DNA from: Mycolicibacterium bacteremicum
Lineage (GTDB): Bacteria > Actinomycetota > Actinomycetes > Mycobacteriales > Mycobacteriaceae
Direction: 5' to 3'
Length of the DNA stretch: 64,000 bases
Assembly (NCBI RefSeq): GCF_002086115.1
Contig: NZ_MVHJ01000007.1
Span: 124,001-188,000 of the forward strand
Position numbers and translations under genes: made by a program. Below are positions 1-8,440 of the stretch, piece by piece (positions within the stretch are counted from its first letter, which is position 1; each line of letters starts with the position of its first letter). The notes below the pieces were generated by a model. That model saw only the letters and a program-made list of their open reading frames with translations, did no database searches and was not told the DNA's origin.

Positions 1-2
1 AC

Positions 3-122
3 CTGATGCACCTGCTGTACTCGATGGTCACAGTGTCCTTCCCGGTCGAATGCTGGAAGCAGCCCCGGGTACCGGATTCCGGTGCGACCAGCCTGGACTG
101 CGTTTACGAGCCCATCCCTTGA
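3..122 (+). CDS. small oxygenase-associated protein, C-terminal end only
   Basis: The last 39 codons of a gene whose start lies before the window. It ends with TGA at 120-122, and the next gene starts inside that stop (TTG at 119). The peptide aligns without gaps to the last 39 residues of the 111-residue protein at 4878-5213: LMHLLYSMVTV here against LLHLIYSLVMV there, 14 of 39 identical by my hand alignment, both ending in E-P-x-P. It is therefore a paralogue of that protein, which follows a Rieske oxygenase subunit. By analogy a second oxygenase subunit gene may lie just upstream; that is inference. The function of the family is unknown to me. Confidence 0.6.
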   Translation: MMHLLYSMVTVSFPVECWKQPRVPDSGATSLDCVYEPIP

Positions 123-1357
123 GCACGATCCTGAAGGCGGCGCGGTGGGCCGACGTCGACACCGGTGAGATCCACTCGCCGGCGGTCATCGTGGTCGAAC
201 AGAATCGCATCACCGCAGTGGATCCCGAGGGCCCGCTACCGGATTCGGCCACCGTGATCGACCTCGGTGACGTGACCCTGCTGCCGGGCCTGATGGACAT
301 GGAGCTCAACCTGCTGATCGGTGGGCCGGGCAGTCCCGAGGGATTGCCCACGCCGATGCACGGGGTACAGGACGATCCGGCCTACCGGACGTTGCGCGGG
401 GCGGTGAACGCGCGGACCACCCTGGATGCCGGGTTCACCACCGTGCGCAACCTGGGGCTGATGGTCAAGACCGGGGGATACCTGCTCGATGTCGCGCTGC
501 AGCGCGCCATCGACCAGGGTTGGCATGCGGGCCCGCGCATTTACCCGGCCGGACATGCCGTCACACCGTACGGCGGACACCTGGATCCCACTGTCTTCCA
601 GCGGCTCGCCCCGGGCGTCATGCCGCTCTCGGTGGCCGAGGGAATCGCCAACGGGGTGCCGGATGTCATCGCCTGCGTGCGGTACCAGGTTCGGCACGGC
701 GCCAAGCTGATCAAGGTGTCCGCCTCCGGTGGTGTGATGTCGCACAGCACGGCACCGGGCGCGCAGCAGTATTCCGACGCGGAGTTCGAGGCAATCGCCG
801 ACGAGGCGCACCGGGCGGGGGTGAAGGTGGCCGCACACGCGGTCGGCGACAGCGCCATCCGGGCATGTATCCGTGCCGGGATCGACTGTATCGAGCACGG
901 ATTCCTGGCCACCGACGAGACGATCCAGATGATGGTCGACCACGGCACCTTCCTGGTGTCGACCACCTATCTCACCGATGCGATGGCGATCGACCGGATC
1001 GCGCCGGAGCTTCGCAAGAAGGCCCTCGAGGTGTTCCCGCGCGCAAAGGCGATGCTGCCCAAGGCCATCGAGGCCGGTGTCCGCATCGCGTGTGGCACCG
1101 ATGCGCCGGCCATCCCGCACGGACAGAACGCCAAGGAGCTGGTCGCACTGGTCGGTCGCGGGATGACGCCGATGCAGGCGATCCGGTCCGCGACCGTGGT
1201 GGCGGCCGAGCTCGTCGACGCCGAACACGAACTGGGACGGCTGGCCGAGGGCTATCTGGCCGATATCATCGCCGTACCGGGAGATGTGTCCCGCGATATC
1301 TCGGCCACGCTGGACGTGCGGTTCGTCATGAAGGATGGCGTGGTCGTCAAGAGTTAG
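119..1357 (+). CDS. amidohydrolase-superfamily protein with altered first metal motif
   Basis: A 412-residue protein of the metal-dependent amidohydrolase superfamily (PF01979, imidazolonepropionase/prolidase-like branch). I place the start at TTG 119 because it overlaps the upstream stop as TTGA; an ATG at 50 is possible but would add a non-conserved, out-of-context N-terminus. Visible motifs are the lysine strand KLIKVSASGG, AAHAVG, IEHG and GTDAPA, so the second half of the metal site looks intact. The usual HxH after the first strand (PGLMDMHxH) reads M-E-L-N here, so both histidines (residues 62 and 64) are replaced by Glu and Asn. It may bind one metal or do different chemistry. The substrate is unknown. 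Next to a MarR gene and an oxygenase cassette. Confidence 0.8.
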   Translation: MSTILKAARWADVDTGEIHSPAVIVVEQNRITAVDPEGPLPDSATVIDLGDVTLLPGLMDMELNLLIGGPGSPEGLPTPMHGVQDDPAYRTLRGAVNARTTLDAGFTTVRNLGLMVKTGGYLLDVALQRAIDQGWHAGPRIYPAGHAVTPYGGHLDPTVFQRLAPGVMPLSVAEGIANGVPDVIACVRYQVRHGAKLIKVSASGGVMSHSTAPGAQQYSDAEFEAIADEAHRAGVKVAAHAVGDSAIRACIRAGIDCIEHGFLATDETIQMMVDHGTFLVSTTYLTDAMAIDRIAPELRKKALEVFPRAKAMLPKAIEAGVRIACGTDAPAIPHGQNAKELVALVGRGMTPMQAIRSATVVAAELVDAEHELGRLAEGYLADIIAVPGDVSRDISATLDVRFVMKDGVVVKS

Positions 1358-1373
1358 AGGATGGGCGGCTGGG

Positions 1374-1841
1374 ATGGGCGACGATATTGCTGTTGAGCTG
1401 ACCGACAACATTCTCTGGCTGCTCAAGCAGGCCTTTTACTTCTCGCTCACCTCGGTCAACGACTCGGTGAAACCGCATGGTGTCAGCACTGCCCAGATCG
1501 GCGTCCTGCGTCAGCTGGCGAACCAGCCCGGCCTGTCGGCCGCCGAGTTGGCCCGCCGGCTGCTGATCAGCCCGCAGGGAGTGCAGCTCGCGGTGACCGC
1601 GCTGGAGAAGCGCGGACTGGTCGAGCGTAAGCAGGATCCCCAGCACGGTCGGATCCTGCAGACCTTTCTCACCGATGAGGGGCGCAGCATCGCCGCCGCC
1701 GTGGTCAGCGACGCCGTCAAGGCCCATGACGCGGTGTTCGGTGTGCTCAGCCGGGCCGAGCAGGAGCAGTTACGTGAGCTGCTCAGCCGGGTCGTCGAGC
1801 AGGGCACCGGGCACACGCTGTACGCCGATCATGTCGATTGA
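1374..1841 (+). CDS. MarR-family transcriptional regulator
   Basis: A 155-residue winged-helix regulator of the MarR family. The recognition region is LSAAELARRLLISPQGVQLA around residues 55-75, followed by the wing with D-P-Q-H-G-R and L-T-D-E-G, the typical MarR layout. ATG 1374 fits the expected N-terminal helix; ATG/GTG codons further upstream lie inside the preceding gene. MarR proteins usually repress neighbouring catabolic genes until a small aromatic or acyl-CoA ligand binds. The intergenic DNA directly downstream (1845-1874) carries two CAA(C/G)TACTTG boxes, and a third copy lies before the aldehyde dehydrogenase at 8421. I infer these are its operators and that it controls the reductase/oxygenase operon. 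Confidence 0.88.
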   Translation: MGDDIAVELTDNILWLLKQAFYFSLTSVNDSVKPHGVSTAQIGVLRQLANQPGLSAAELARRLLISPQGVQLAVTALEKRGLVERKQDPQHGRILQTFLTDEGRSIAAAVVSDAVKAHDAVFGVLSRAEQEQLRELLSRVVEQGTGHTLYADHVD

Positions 1842-1844
1842 TGC

Positions 1845-1874
1845 CAACTACTTGAGATACATGACAAGTACTTG
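1845..1874. promoter_or_regulatory. tandem CAA(C/G)TACTTG operator boxes
   Basis: CAACTACTTG at 1845-1854 and the perfect palindrome CAAGTACTTG at 1865-1874, exactly 20 bp (two helical turns) apart, in the gap between the MarR gene and the reductase gene. A third box, CAACTACTTG followed by TGATA, is at 8441. The second box ends two bases before ATG 1877, so a bound protein would cover the start region. Confidence 0.6.
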
Positions 1875-1876
1875 AT

Positions 1877-2905
1877 ATGTTCGACGGGATGAACCCCGTC
1901 GACGGATTTTCACCGCTGCGCATCAAAGAGGTGGTGCGGGAGACCCGTGATGCGTTGTCGCTGGTGCTCGATATCCCGGAATCCGAACAGCGCCGGTTCA
2001 CCTACCAGGCAGGGCAGTTCCTCACCCTGCGCGTCACCGTCGGCGGTCAGGAATATCGGCGGTGCTATTCGATGTCGTCATCACCGGCGCTGCAACAGGA
2101 TCTGCGCGTCACCGTCAAGCGCGACGGTGCCGGTGTGGTGTCGAACTGGCTCAATGACCATGCGGCGCCGGGGGATCAGATCGAGGCCGCTGCGCCGGAG
2201 GGCCGGTTCGTCCGATCCGACAGCGATCGCGAACTCATCGCGTTCGCCGGCGGGAGTGGGATCACGCCGGTGTACTCGCTGATCCAGACGGTGCTCGCCG
2301 CGGCGGGCCGGGCGCGACTGCTCTACGCCAACCGCGCCGCCGAGTCGGTCATCTTCGCCGATGCGTTGGCCGGGCTCGCCGATCGGCACGAGGACAGGTT
2401 CGTCCTGCATCATCACCTCGATGCCGAACGGGGCGTGGTGACCGCCGAGATCATCACCGAATTTCTGGGCGCGACAGCCGATGTCGCCGGTGCCGACTAC
2501 TACGTCTGCGGCCCGGCTCCCTTCATGGACACCGTCGAGCAGGCCCTGCTTTCCGCCGGGGTGCCGGCCGATCAGCTGTTCCTGGAGCGGTTCAGCGTGG
2601 CGCCGGTACCGGTCGACGACGAGGCGCCGGTCACCGAAGAGGTCACCATCGAACTCGACCGGCAGACCGTCACCGTGGACTACCGGGCGGGTAACACCCT
2701 GCTGCAGACCGCGCGGATGGCCGGACTGAAGGCGCCGTCGTCCTGCGAGACGGGTTCCTGCGGAACGTGTATCGCGCAGGTGACCGAGGGCAGTGCGCGC
2801 CTGCTGAACAACGATGCGCTCGACGACGACGAGATCGCCGAGGGGTTCGTCGTCACCTGCCAGGCATTGCCGACCAGTCGCACCATCCGGTTTGTCTACG
2901 AGTAG
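1877..2905 (+). CDS. oxygenase reductase (FAD/NAD domain plus plant-type 2Fe-2S ferredoxin)
   Basis: A 342-residue class IA-type reductase, similar in layout to KshB, HmpB and PaaE. The FAD motif is RRCYSMSSS near residues 57-65, the NAD motif GGSGITP near 124-130, and the C-terminal ferredoxin has CETGSCGTC near 290-298 plus a distal Cys in VVTCQA, so all four 2Fe-2S ligands are present. It passes electrons from NAD(P)H to an oxygenase, most simply the Rieske subunit at 3655. The start may be ATG 1877, which has no room for a ribosome binding site after the operator box and could be leaderless, or ATG 1889. The downstream SDR follows after 9 bp in the same operon. Confidence 0.9.
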   Translation: MFDGMNPVDGFSPLRIKEVVRETRDALSLVLDIPESEQRRFTYQAGQFLTLRVTVGGQEYRRCYSMSSSPALQQDLRVTVKRDGAGVVSNWLNDHAAPGDQIEAAAPEGRFVRSDSDRELIAFAGGSGITPVYSLIQTVLAAAGRARLLYANRAAESVIFADALAGLADRHEDRFVLHHHLDAERGVVTAEIITEFLGATADVAGADYYVCGPAPFMDTVEQALLSAGVPADQLFLERFSVAPVPVDDEAPVTEEVTIELDRQTVTVDYRAGNTLLQTARMAGLKAPSSCETGSCGTCIAQVTEGSARLLNNDALDDDEIAEGFVVTCQALPTSRTIRFVYE

Positions 2906-2914
2906 GGAGGGTCG

Positions 2915-3658
2915 ATGAGTCGCGTTGCGGTGGTGACCGGCGGGGCGTCCGGTATGGGCGAGGCCACCTGCCACGAACTGGGCAGGCGGGGGCACAAGGT
3001 TGCCGTGTTCGACGTGAATGCCGAGGCGGCGCAGCGGGTCGCCGAGGAGTTACGGGCCGACGGCGTGACCGCGCTGGCGGTGGCCGGTGACGTCTCCGAC
3101 CGGACGGCCGTCGATGACGCGTACGCCAAGGTGCGCACGGAGCTCGGACCGGTTCAGATCCTGGTGACCAGTGCCGGGCTGTTCGGATTCGCGCCCTTCG
3201 AGGAGATCTCGTTGGAATCCTGGAACCGGATCATCGAGGTGAACCTGACCGGGACGTTTCACTGCTGTCAGGCGGCACTGCCCGACATGGTGGCCGGCGG
3301 CTGGGGCCGGATCGTGATGATCTCGTCGTCCAGTGCGCAACGCGGGTCGCCGTTCGCCGCCCATTACGCGGCCTCCAAGGGGGCGCTGCTGACGCTGACC
3401 AAATCGCTGGCGCGCGAATACGCCAAGAGCGGTATCACGGTCAACAACATCCCGCCGTCGGGCATCGAGACGCCGATGCAGCATCAGGGTCAGGCGGCCG
3501 GATTCCTCAAGAGCAACGAGGAGATCGCGGCGAACATCCCGATCGGCCGGCTGGGAACCGGGGCCGATATCGCGGCGGCAGTGGCATTTCTGTGTTCCGA
3601 GGAGGCCGGCTACATCACCGGCCAGACCCTCGGCGTCAACGGTGGAGGTGTGATGTGA
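2915..3658 (+). CDS. short-chain dehydrogenase/reductase
   Basis: A 247-residue classical SDR of the FabG type. It has the cofactor motif TGGASGMG at residues 9-16, a catalytic Ser in ISSSSA, and Y-A-A-S-K as the Tyr/Lys pair. The usual N-A-G is S-A-G here. The start ATG 2915 is preceded by GGGAGGG. It probably oxidises a hydroxyl or reduces a ketone in the same pathway as the oxygenase; the substrate is unknown. Its stop overlaps the GTG of the Rieske subunit, which shows translational coupling. It is quite similar to the SDR at 26110, including I-T-G-Q-x-L-G-V-N-G-G near the C-terminus. Confidence 0.88.
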   Translation: MSRVAVVTGGASGMGEATCHELGRRGHKVAVFDVNAEAAQRVAEELRADGVTALAVAGDVSDRTAVDDAYAKVRTELGPVQILVTSAGLFGFAPFEEISLESWNRIIEVNLTGTFHCCQAALPDMVAGGWGRIVMISSSSAQRGSPFAAHYAASKGALLTLTKSLAREYAKSGITVNNIPPSGIETPMQHQGQAAGFLKSNEEIAANIPIGRLGTGADIAAAVAFLCSEEAGYITGQTLGVNGGGVM

Positions 3659-4881
3659 CGACCCAGTGGGCCAAACCGAGCGAGGGATCCTGGACCGAGC
3701 ACTATCCGGAGCTGGGAACCGGTCCGATCTCGTTCCGCGACTCGATCTCACCGGAGTTCTACGAGTTGGAACGCGAGGCGGTCTTCAAACGCGCCTGGCT
3801 GAACCTCTGCCGGGTCGAGGAAATCCCCTCGGTGGGGAGCTATCTGACCAAGGAGGTCGAGGCCGCCAACGCCACGCTGGTACTGGTGCGCGGCGATGAT
3901 GACCGGGTGCGGGCGTTCCACAATGTGTGCCGGCACCGTGGTGCCAAGCTGGTCGAGGGCACCGGCAAGGTGCCGGAGTTGGTGTGTGCGCAGTCCGGCT
4001 GGCGCTACAGCCTGGACGGAAGACTGCGCCACGTCCCGAATATCGAGCGATACGTCGATTTCGACGTCGCGGACTATGGTCTGCTCGAGGTGCACTGTGA
4101 TGTGTGGGCGGGATTTGTCTTCATCAACTTCGACGCCCAACCGAGACAGACCCTGCGCGAGTTCCTCGGACCGATGATCACCGGCCTCGACGACTACCCG
4201 TTCGGCACGCTCACCGAACGCTACGACTGGGTGGCGCACAACAACAGCAACTGGAAGATCTTCGCCGATGCCTTCCAGGAGTACTACCACGTGCCCTCGC
4301 TGCACACCCAGCAGGTGCCGGCCGAGGTGCGAAACCCCAGCGCCGGCTTCACCTGTGGGCATTTCCAGCTCGACGGCCCGCACCGGCTGGTCTCCACCGC
4401 CGGCACCCGGCGCTGGTTGTTGGCGCCGGAGTACATGTACCCCATCGAGCGCGCCACCGAGAGCGGACTCGTCGGGCCGTGGCGCACACCGGACATCGGG
4501 GACCTGCCCGCCGGCCTCAACCCGGGCGGCATCGAGCCGTGGGGCATCAGCAACTTCCAGATCTTCCCCAATCTGGAGATCCTGATCTACGGCGGCTGGT
4601 ACCTGCTGTACCGGTACTGGCCGACCTCGCACAACACCCACCGGTTCGAGGCGTACACCTACTTCCACCCGGCTCGCACCGTGCGCGAGCGCATCGAGCA
4701 CGAGGTCGCCGCGGTGGTGCTCAAGGAGTTCGCCCTGCAGGATGCCGGGATGCTGGGCGGCACCCAGGCCGCGCTGGAGTACGACGTGATCGACGACTTC
4801 CCGGTCAACGATCAGGAGATCCTGGTGCGGCATCTGCACAAGGTGGCTGTCGACTGGGTCGAGGAGTACCAGAACTCATGA
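3655..4881 (+). CDS. Rieske-type ring-hydroxylating oxygenase alpha subunit with a substituted Rieske ligand
   Basis: A 408-residue aromatic-ring-hydroxylating oxygenase alpha-subunit homologue. GTG 3655 overlaps the previous stop and follows GGTGGAGG. The Rieske domain has C-R-H-R-G at residues 92-96 but the second half reads CAQSGW (111-116) instead of the usual CxxHGW, so the second histidine ligand is Ser114 (codon 3994-3996). The mononuclear iron motif is intact: N-W-K-x3-D and H212-x4-H217 in EYYHVPSLH. The protein may hold an unusual cluster, or no Rieske cluster, which would change how electrons reach the iron. It lies between its probable reductase/SDR genes and a small partner protein. 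Confidence 0.85.
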   Translation: MTTQWAKPSEGSWTEHYPELGTGPISFRDSISPEFYELEREAVFKRAWLNLCRVEEIPSVGSYLTKEVEAANATLVLVRGDDDRVRAFHNVCRHRGAKLVEGTGKVPELVCAQSGWRYSLDGRLRHVPNIERYVDFDVADYGLLEVHCDVWAGFVFINFDAQPRQTLREFLGPMITGLDDYPFGTLTERYDWVAHNNSNWKIFADAFQEYYHVPSLHTQQVPAEVRNPSAGFTCGHFQLDGPHRLVSTAGTRRWLLAPEYMYPIERATESGLVGPWRTPDIGDLPAGLNPGGIEPWGISNFQIFPNLEILIYGGWYLLYRYWPTSHNTHRFEAYTYFHPARTVRERIEHEVAAVVLKEFALQDAGMLGGTQAALEYDVIDDFPVNDQEILVRHLHKVAVDWVEEYQNS

Positions 4882-5213
4882 GTGTCAAGCGGTTACCGAG
4901 CGCCTTCGCCGAGCTGGAGCCCTTCGCCGACACCTGGTGTCTGGCCACCGAGACCGAGCGCTGGGAGCGACGGCTGTCCAGCACGATGCCGGTGATGCAG
5001 GAGTTCTACGACGCGTTCTTCCCGCGGCTGGAAGAGGCCATCGACTACTGCGACAAGTTCCCACTCGACGATGTGCCCGACGACGCGCTGAACCTGCTGC
5101 ACCTGATCTATTCACTGGTGATGGTCGCGATGGCGATCGAGATCATGCACCAACCCGCGCCCGTGGACGCCGCCGACGCGGTGATGATCCGCACCGGCGA
5201 ACCCACACCCTGA
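4878..5213 (+). CDS. small protein paired with the Rieske subunit, unknown function
   Basis: A 111-residue protein starting with ATGA overlap at the end of the oxygenase alpha subunit, so it is co-translated with it. It is acidic in the N-terminal half, with a helical hydrophobic stretch (LLHLIYSLVMVAMAIEIM) near residues 73-90. It shows none of the features of a ring-hydroxylating beta subunit, which is usually about 160-190 residues. Its C-terminal 39 residues align with the partial gene at the left edge of the window, so it belongs to a family with at least two local copies. I infer a structural or chaperone partner for the oxygenase. Confidence 0.75.
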   Translation: MSVKRLPSAFAELEPFADTWCLATETERWERRLSSTMPVMQEFYDAFFPRLEEAIDYCDKFPLDDVPDDALNLLHLIYSLVMVAMAIEIMHQPAPVDAADAVMIRTGEPTP

Positions 5214-5227
5214 CGAAAGGACGCGCC

Positions 5228-6076
5228 ATGAGCGTGCTCACCATCAACAAGCTCACCTCCTCGGTGGGTGCCGAGGTCACCGGTGTCGACCCGGACCGAC
5301 TGGGTGCCGATGACGGTCTGGCGACGGCGATCCTGGAGGCCCTGGAGGACAACGGGGTGCTGGTCTTTCACGACCTGCATCTGAATCCCGAGGCCCAGGT
5401 GGCGTTCTGCGAGCGGCTGGGGGAGATCGACCGGTCCGCCGACGGGCACCATCCGGTGTCGGGGATCTACCCGATCACGCTGGACAAGTCGAAGAACAAG
5501 GTTGCCGAATATCTGAAGGCGACCTTCGACTGGCATATCGACGGATGTACGCCGTCGGCTCCCGACGAATGCCCGCAGAAGGCCACGGTGCTCTCGGCAC
5601 TGCAGGTCGCCGCCCGCGGCGGTGAGACGGAATTCGCCAACTCCTATGCCGCCTACGAGACGTTGACCGAGGGGGAGAAGGAGCGCTACGCCGGGCTGCG
5701 GGTGGTGCACTCCCTGGAGGCGTCGCAACGCCGGGTGTACCCCGACCCCACCCCCGAGCAACTGGCGCGCTGGAAATCGCGCCCCACGCAGGAGAACCCG
5801 TTGATCTGGACGCACCGCAGCGGCCGCAAGTCCCTGGTGCTCGGCACGTCGGCAGACCATATCGTCGGTATGGACCTCGACGAGGGCCGGACCCTTCTCG
5901 CCGAACTGCTGGAGCATTCGACGACGCCGGACAAGGTGTACAGCCACACGTGGTCGGTGGGGGACACCGTCATCTGGGACAACCAGGGTGTGCTGCACCG
6001 AGCGGCACCCTATGAGCCGAACTCGCGGCGAGAGATGTTGCGCACCACGGTGCTCGGGGACGAGCCGATCCAGTAG
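5228..6076 (+). CDS. TauD/TfdA-family Fe(II)/2-oxoglutarate dioxygenase
   Basis: A 282-residue member of the TauD/TfdA family. The iron-binding facial triad is visible as H-I-D in FDWHIDGC (residues about 98-105) and the distal His in LHRAAPY, followed by the Arg-rich 2-oxoglutarate-binding strand (SRREMLRTT). Such enzymes hydroxylate, or release groups from, small substrates while decarboxylating 2-oxoglutarate. ATG 5228 follows AAAGGACGCGCC. It is the last gene of the plus-strand oxygenase operon, 14 bp after the small partner protein. The substrate is unknown. Confidence 0.88.
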   Translation: MSVLTINKLTSSVGAEVTGVDPDRLGADDGLATAILEALEDNGVLVFHDLHLNPEAQVAFCERLGEIDRSADGHHPVSGIYPITLDKSKNKVAEYLKATFDWHIDGCTPSAPDECPQKATVLSALQVAARGGETEFANSYAAYETLTEGEKERYAGLRVVHSLEASQRRVYPDPTPEQLARWKSRPTQENPLIWTHRSGRKSLVLGTSADHIVGMDLDEGRTLLAELLEHSTTPDKVYSHTWSVGDTVIWDNQGVLHRAAPYEPNSRREMLRTTVLGDEPIQ

Positions 6077-6136
6077 GACTGCGGAGACATCGTCGTTCAG
6101 CCGACCTGATCGACGTGGACGCCGCGGCCGGCTCGG

Positions 6137-7027
6137 CTACGCCCGCGCCGGCCCACCCCGGATCGTGAAGGACGTGGCATCGTCGATCGCGTCGATGTTC
6201 GCGGCGAACGCCTCGGCCGTCCGGGCCTGCAGGTCGACGCCGGCGGTCTCGGCGATGAACACCCGCGACACGTGCTTGCCGCCGACCCGGTAGATGTTGG
6301 CCGTGCGCTCACAACTTTCGTGCGCCAGGTACACCACCACCGGGGTGACATCCTCGGGGGCGAGATCCTTCACCAGCTCGGTCATGGTGTTCTCGGTCAT
6401 CCGGGTCTTGGCGATCGGGGAGATGGCGTTGACCCGGATGTTGTTGCGTCGGCCCTCGATCGCCAGCACGTTCATCAACCCGACCAGCCCGGTCTTGGCC
6501 GCTCCGTAGTTGGACTGCCCGAACGTCCCGAACAACCCCGACCCCGATGTCGTCATCACGATCCGGCCGTAGTCCTGTTCGCGGAACACCGGCCACGCCG
6601 CCCGTGTCACGTTGAACGCTCCGCGCAGATGGACATCGAGCACTGCGTCCACCTGTTCGGCAGTCATGTTCTTGAACGCCGCATCCCGCAGGATCCCGGC
6701 ATTGTTGATCAGCACGTCCACCCGGCCGAATGCCTCGGTCGCCGACCCGATGATGGCCTTGCCGCCCTCCTCGGTGGCGACCGAATCGGTGTTGGCCACC
6801 GCCGACCCGCCCGCGGCGGTGATCTCATCGACCACCGCCTGCGCAGCGGAGGTCGACGCACCGGTCCCGTCGACGGACGCGCCCACATCGTTGACCACGA
6901 CATGGGCTCCGCGTCTGCCGAACTCCAGCGCATGGCACCGACCCAGGCCACCGCCCGCACCGGTCACCACCACGACCCGACCGTCGAAGTTCAATGTCTC
7001 TGAATCCGTGAGGGACAACTGATTCAC
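6137..7027 (-). CDS. SDR, MFE-2/17-beta-HSD4-type hydroxyacyl-CoA dehydrogenase domain
   Basis: A 296-residue short-chain dehydrogenase resembling the N-terminal dehydrogenase domain of peroxisomal multifunctional enzyme 2. It has TGAGGGLGR, NNAGILRD, a catalytic Ser in TSGSG and Y-G-A-A-K. After the SDR core there are about 50 extra C-terminal residues. The family oxidises (3R)-hydroxyacyl-CoA esters in side-chain beta-oxidation, and steroid-degrading actinobacteria have close relatives. GTG 7027 overlaps the stop of the upstream aldehyde dehydrogenase (GTGA), which fixes this start despite the long open frame upstream. It is the last gene of the minus-strand run and converges with the dioxygenase gene. 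Confidence 0.87.
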   Translation of the reverse strand: MNQLSLTDSETLNFDGRVVVVTGAGGGLGRCHALEFGRRGAHVVVNDVGASVDGTGASTSAAQAVVDEITAAGGSAVANTDSVATEEGGKAIIGSATEAFGRVDVLINNAGILRDAAFKNMTAEQVDAVLDVHLRGAFNVTRAAWPVFREQDYGRIVMTTSGSGLFGTFGQSNYGAAKTGLVGLMNVLAIEGRRNNIRVNAISPIAKTRMTENTMTELVKDLAPEDVTPVVVYLAHESCERTANIYRVGGKHVSRVFIAETAGVDLQARTAEAFAANIDAIDDATSFTIRGGPARA

Positions 7028-8421
7028 GCTCCTGCCGCAACGGCGATCGATTTGGTTTCCAGATAGCCTTCCAGGCCCTCGCGACCGAGTTCGCGGCCGT
7101 ACCCGCTGTCCTTCACCCCGCCGAACGGCGCAAAGGGATCCATCGTGTAGCCCTGGTTGACCCCGAAGGTACCGGTCTTGATCCGCGCCGCAATGCCCAG
7201 CCCCCGTTCGACATCCGCCGTCCACACCGAACCGGCCAGCCCGTAACCCGAGTCGTTGGACAGCCGCACCGCCTCGTCGTCACCGGTGTACCCGATGACC
7301 GTCAGCACCGGGCCGAAGATCTCCTCCCTGGCAATCCGCATGGAGTTCTGCGCCTCGGTGAACAGCGTCGGCCGCACGTACCAGCCGCGGTCGATTCCCT
7401 CGGGCAGCGAGTCACCGCCGACCACCACCCGGGCGCCCTCGTCCTGACCGATACGGATGTAGTCCAGCACCCGCTGTTGCTGCCGCCGGTTCACCAGCGG
7501 CCCCATCTGGGTGTCCTTCTGCGTGGGATCGCCGACCTTGATCCCGTCGAGCTCGGCCGCCAGCGCGTCGACGAACTGTGCCTGCCGGGCCGCCGGAACA
7601 AGGATGCGGGTCAGCGCATTACAGATCTGGCCGCTGTTGGACAGGCTGGCCGATCGCACTCCGGCGGCCACCGTGGCCGGGTCGGCATCGTCGAGGATGA
7701 TCGCCGCCGACTTGCCGCCGAGTTCCAGGCTGACCTTGGTCAGATTGGCCGCACACGCCGCGGCGACCGCCTTGCCCACCGCCGTGGACCCGGTGAAGGA
7801 CACCTTGTCCACCCCGGGATGGCCGACCAGCCGCTCACCCACACCCGCGTCGCCGGGCAGCACCGACACCACACCGTCGGGCAGCCCCGCCTCGCGGAAC
7901 AGCGAGCCCAATTGCACGGCATCCAGGGATGTCTCGGGTGCCGGTTTGATGATGACCGCACAGCCGGCCAACAGTGCCGGGATCACCTTGGCGATGGTGA
8001 GGAACTGCGGCATGTTCCACGGCACGATCGCGGCCACCACCCCGACCGGTTCCTTGTGAACGTGGATGTCGGCACCGAAGAATCCGGGCCGGACCTCCTG
8101 CCACTCATAGGCTGCCGCCGTGTCGCAGAACGCGCCGATCATCATCGTCGGCAGGCCGATCTGGGCGCGCTTGGCGAAGGTGATGGGTGCGCCGATCTCG
8201 GCGGTGATCAGTTCGGCCAGTTCGGGCCCGCGGGCCTTGTACAGATCGGCGAACCGGCGCAGCACGTCGATGCGTTCGGCCGGCGAGGTTCGCGACCACG
8301 CGCCGGTGTCGACGGCGGTGCGGGCCGCGGACACCGCAGCGTCGATCTGCTCGGGCGTCGAGATGGGCACATCGGCCAGATGCTCTTCGGAGTGCGGTGA
8401 GACCAGGTGCAGATGTTCCAC
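7024..8421 (-). CDS. NAD(P)-dependent aldehyde dehydrogenase
   Basis: A 465-residue aldehyde dehydrogenase. It shows the cofactor region P-W-N-M-P, the general base in LELGGKSA, the catalytic Cys in SGQICNA, and the C-terminal P-F-G-G-V-K-D-S-G-Y-G-R-E. I prefer GTG 8421 to GTG 8430: AGGAG sits 8 bases before 8421, but overlaps the 8430 codon. It oxidises an aldehyde to an acid, possibly one made by the P450 upstream on the same strand. A CAACTACTTG box at 8441-8450 lies 20 bp upstream, so this gene and the SDR after it probably share the MarR-linked control of the Rieske operon. Confidence 0.92.
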   Translation of the reverse strand: MEHLHLVSPHSEEHLADVPISTPEQIDAAVSAARTAVDTGAWSRTSPAERIDVLRRFADLYKARGPELAELITAEIGAPITFAKRAQIGLPTMMIGAFCDTAAAYEWQEVRPGFFGADIHVHKEPVGVVAAIVPWNMPQFLTIAKVIPALLAGCAVIIKPAPETSLDAVQLGSLFREAGLPDGVVSVLPGDAGVGERLVGHPGVDKVSFTGSTAVGKAVAAACAANLTKVSLELGGKSAAIILDDADPATVAAGVRSASLSNSGQICNALTRILVPAARQAQFVDALAAELDGIKVGDPTQKDTQMGPLVNRRQQQRVLDYIRIGQDEGARVVVGGDSLPEGIDRGWYVRPTLFTEAQNSMRIAREEIFGPVLTVIGYTGDDEAVRLSNDSGYGLAGSVWTADVERGLGIAARIKTGTFGVNQGYTMDPFAPFGGVKDSGYGRELGREGLEGYLETKSIAVAAGA

Positions 8422-8440
8422 GGGACGCACTCCTCTATGT

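Noticed and set aside
50..118. Upstream ATG for the first amidohydrolase
   Set aside because: The extra 23 residues overlap the end of a real upstream gene and are not typical of the family; TTG 119 overlaps that stop exactly.
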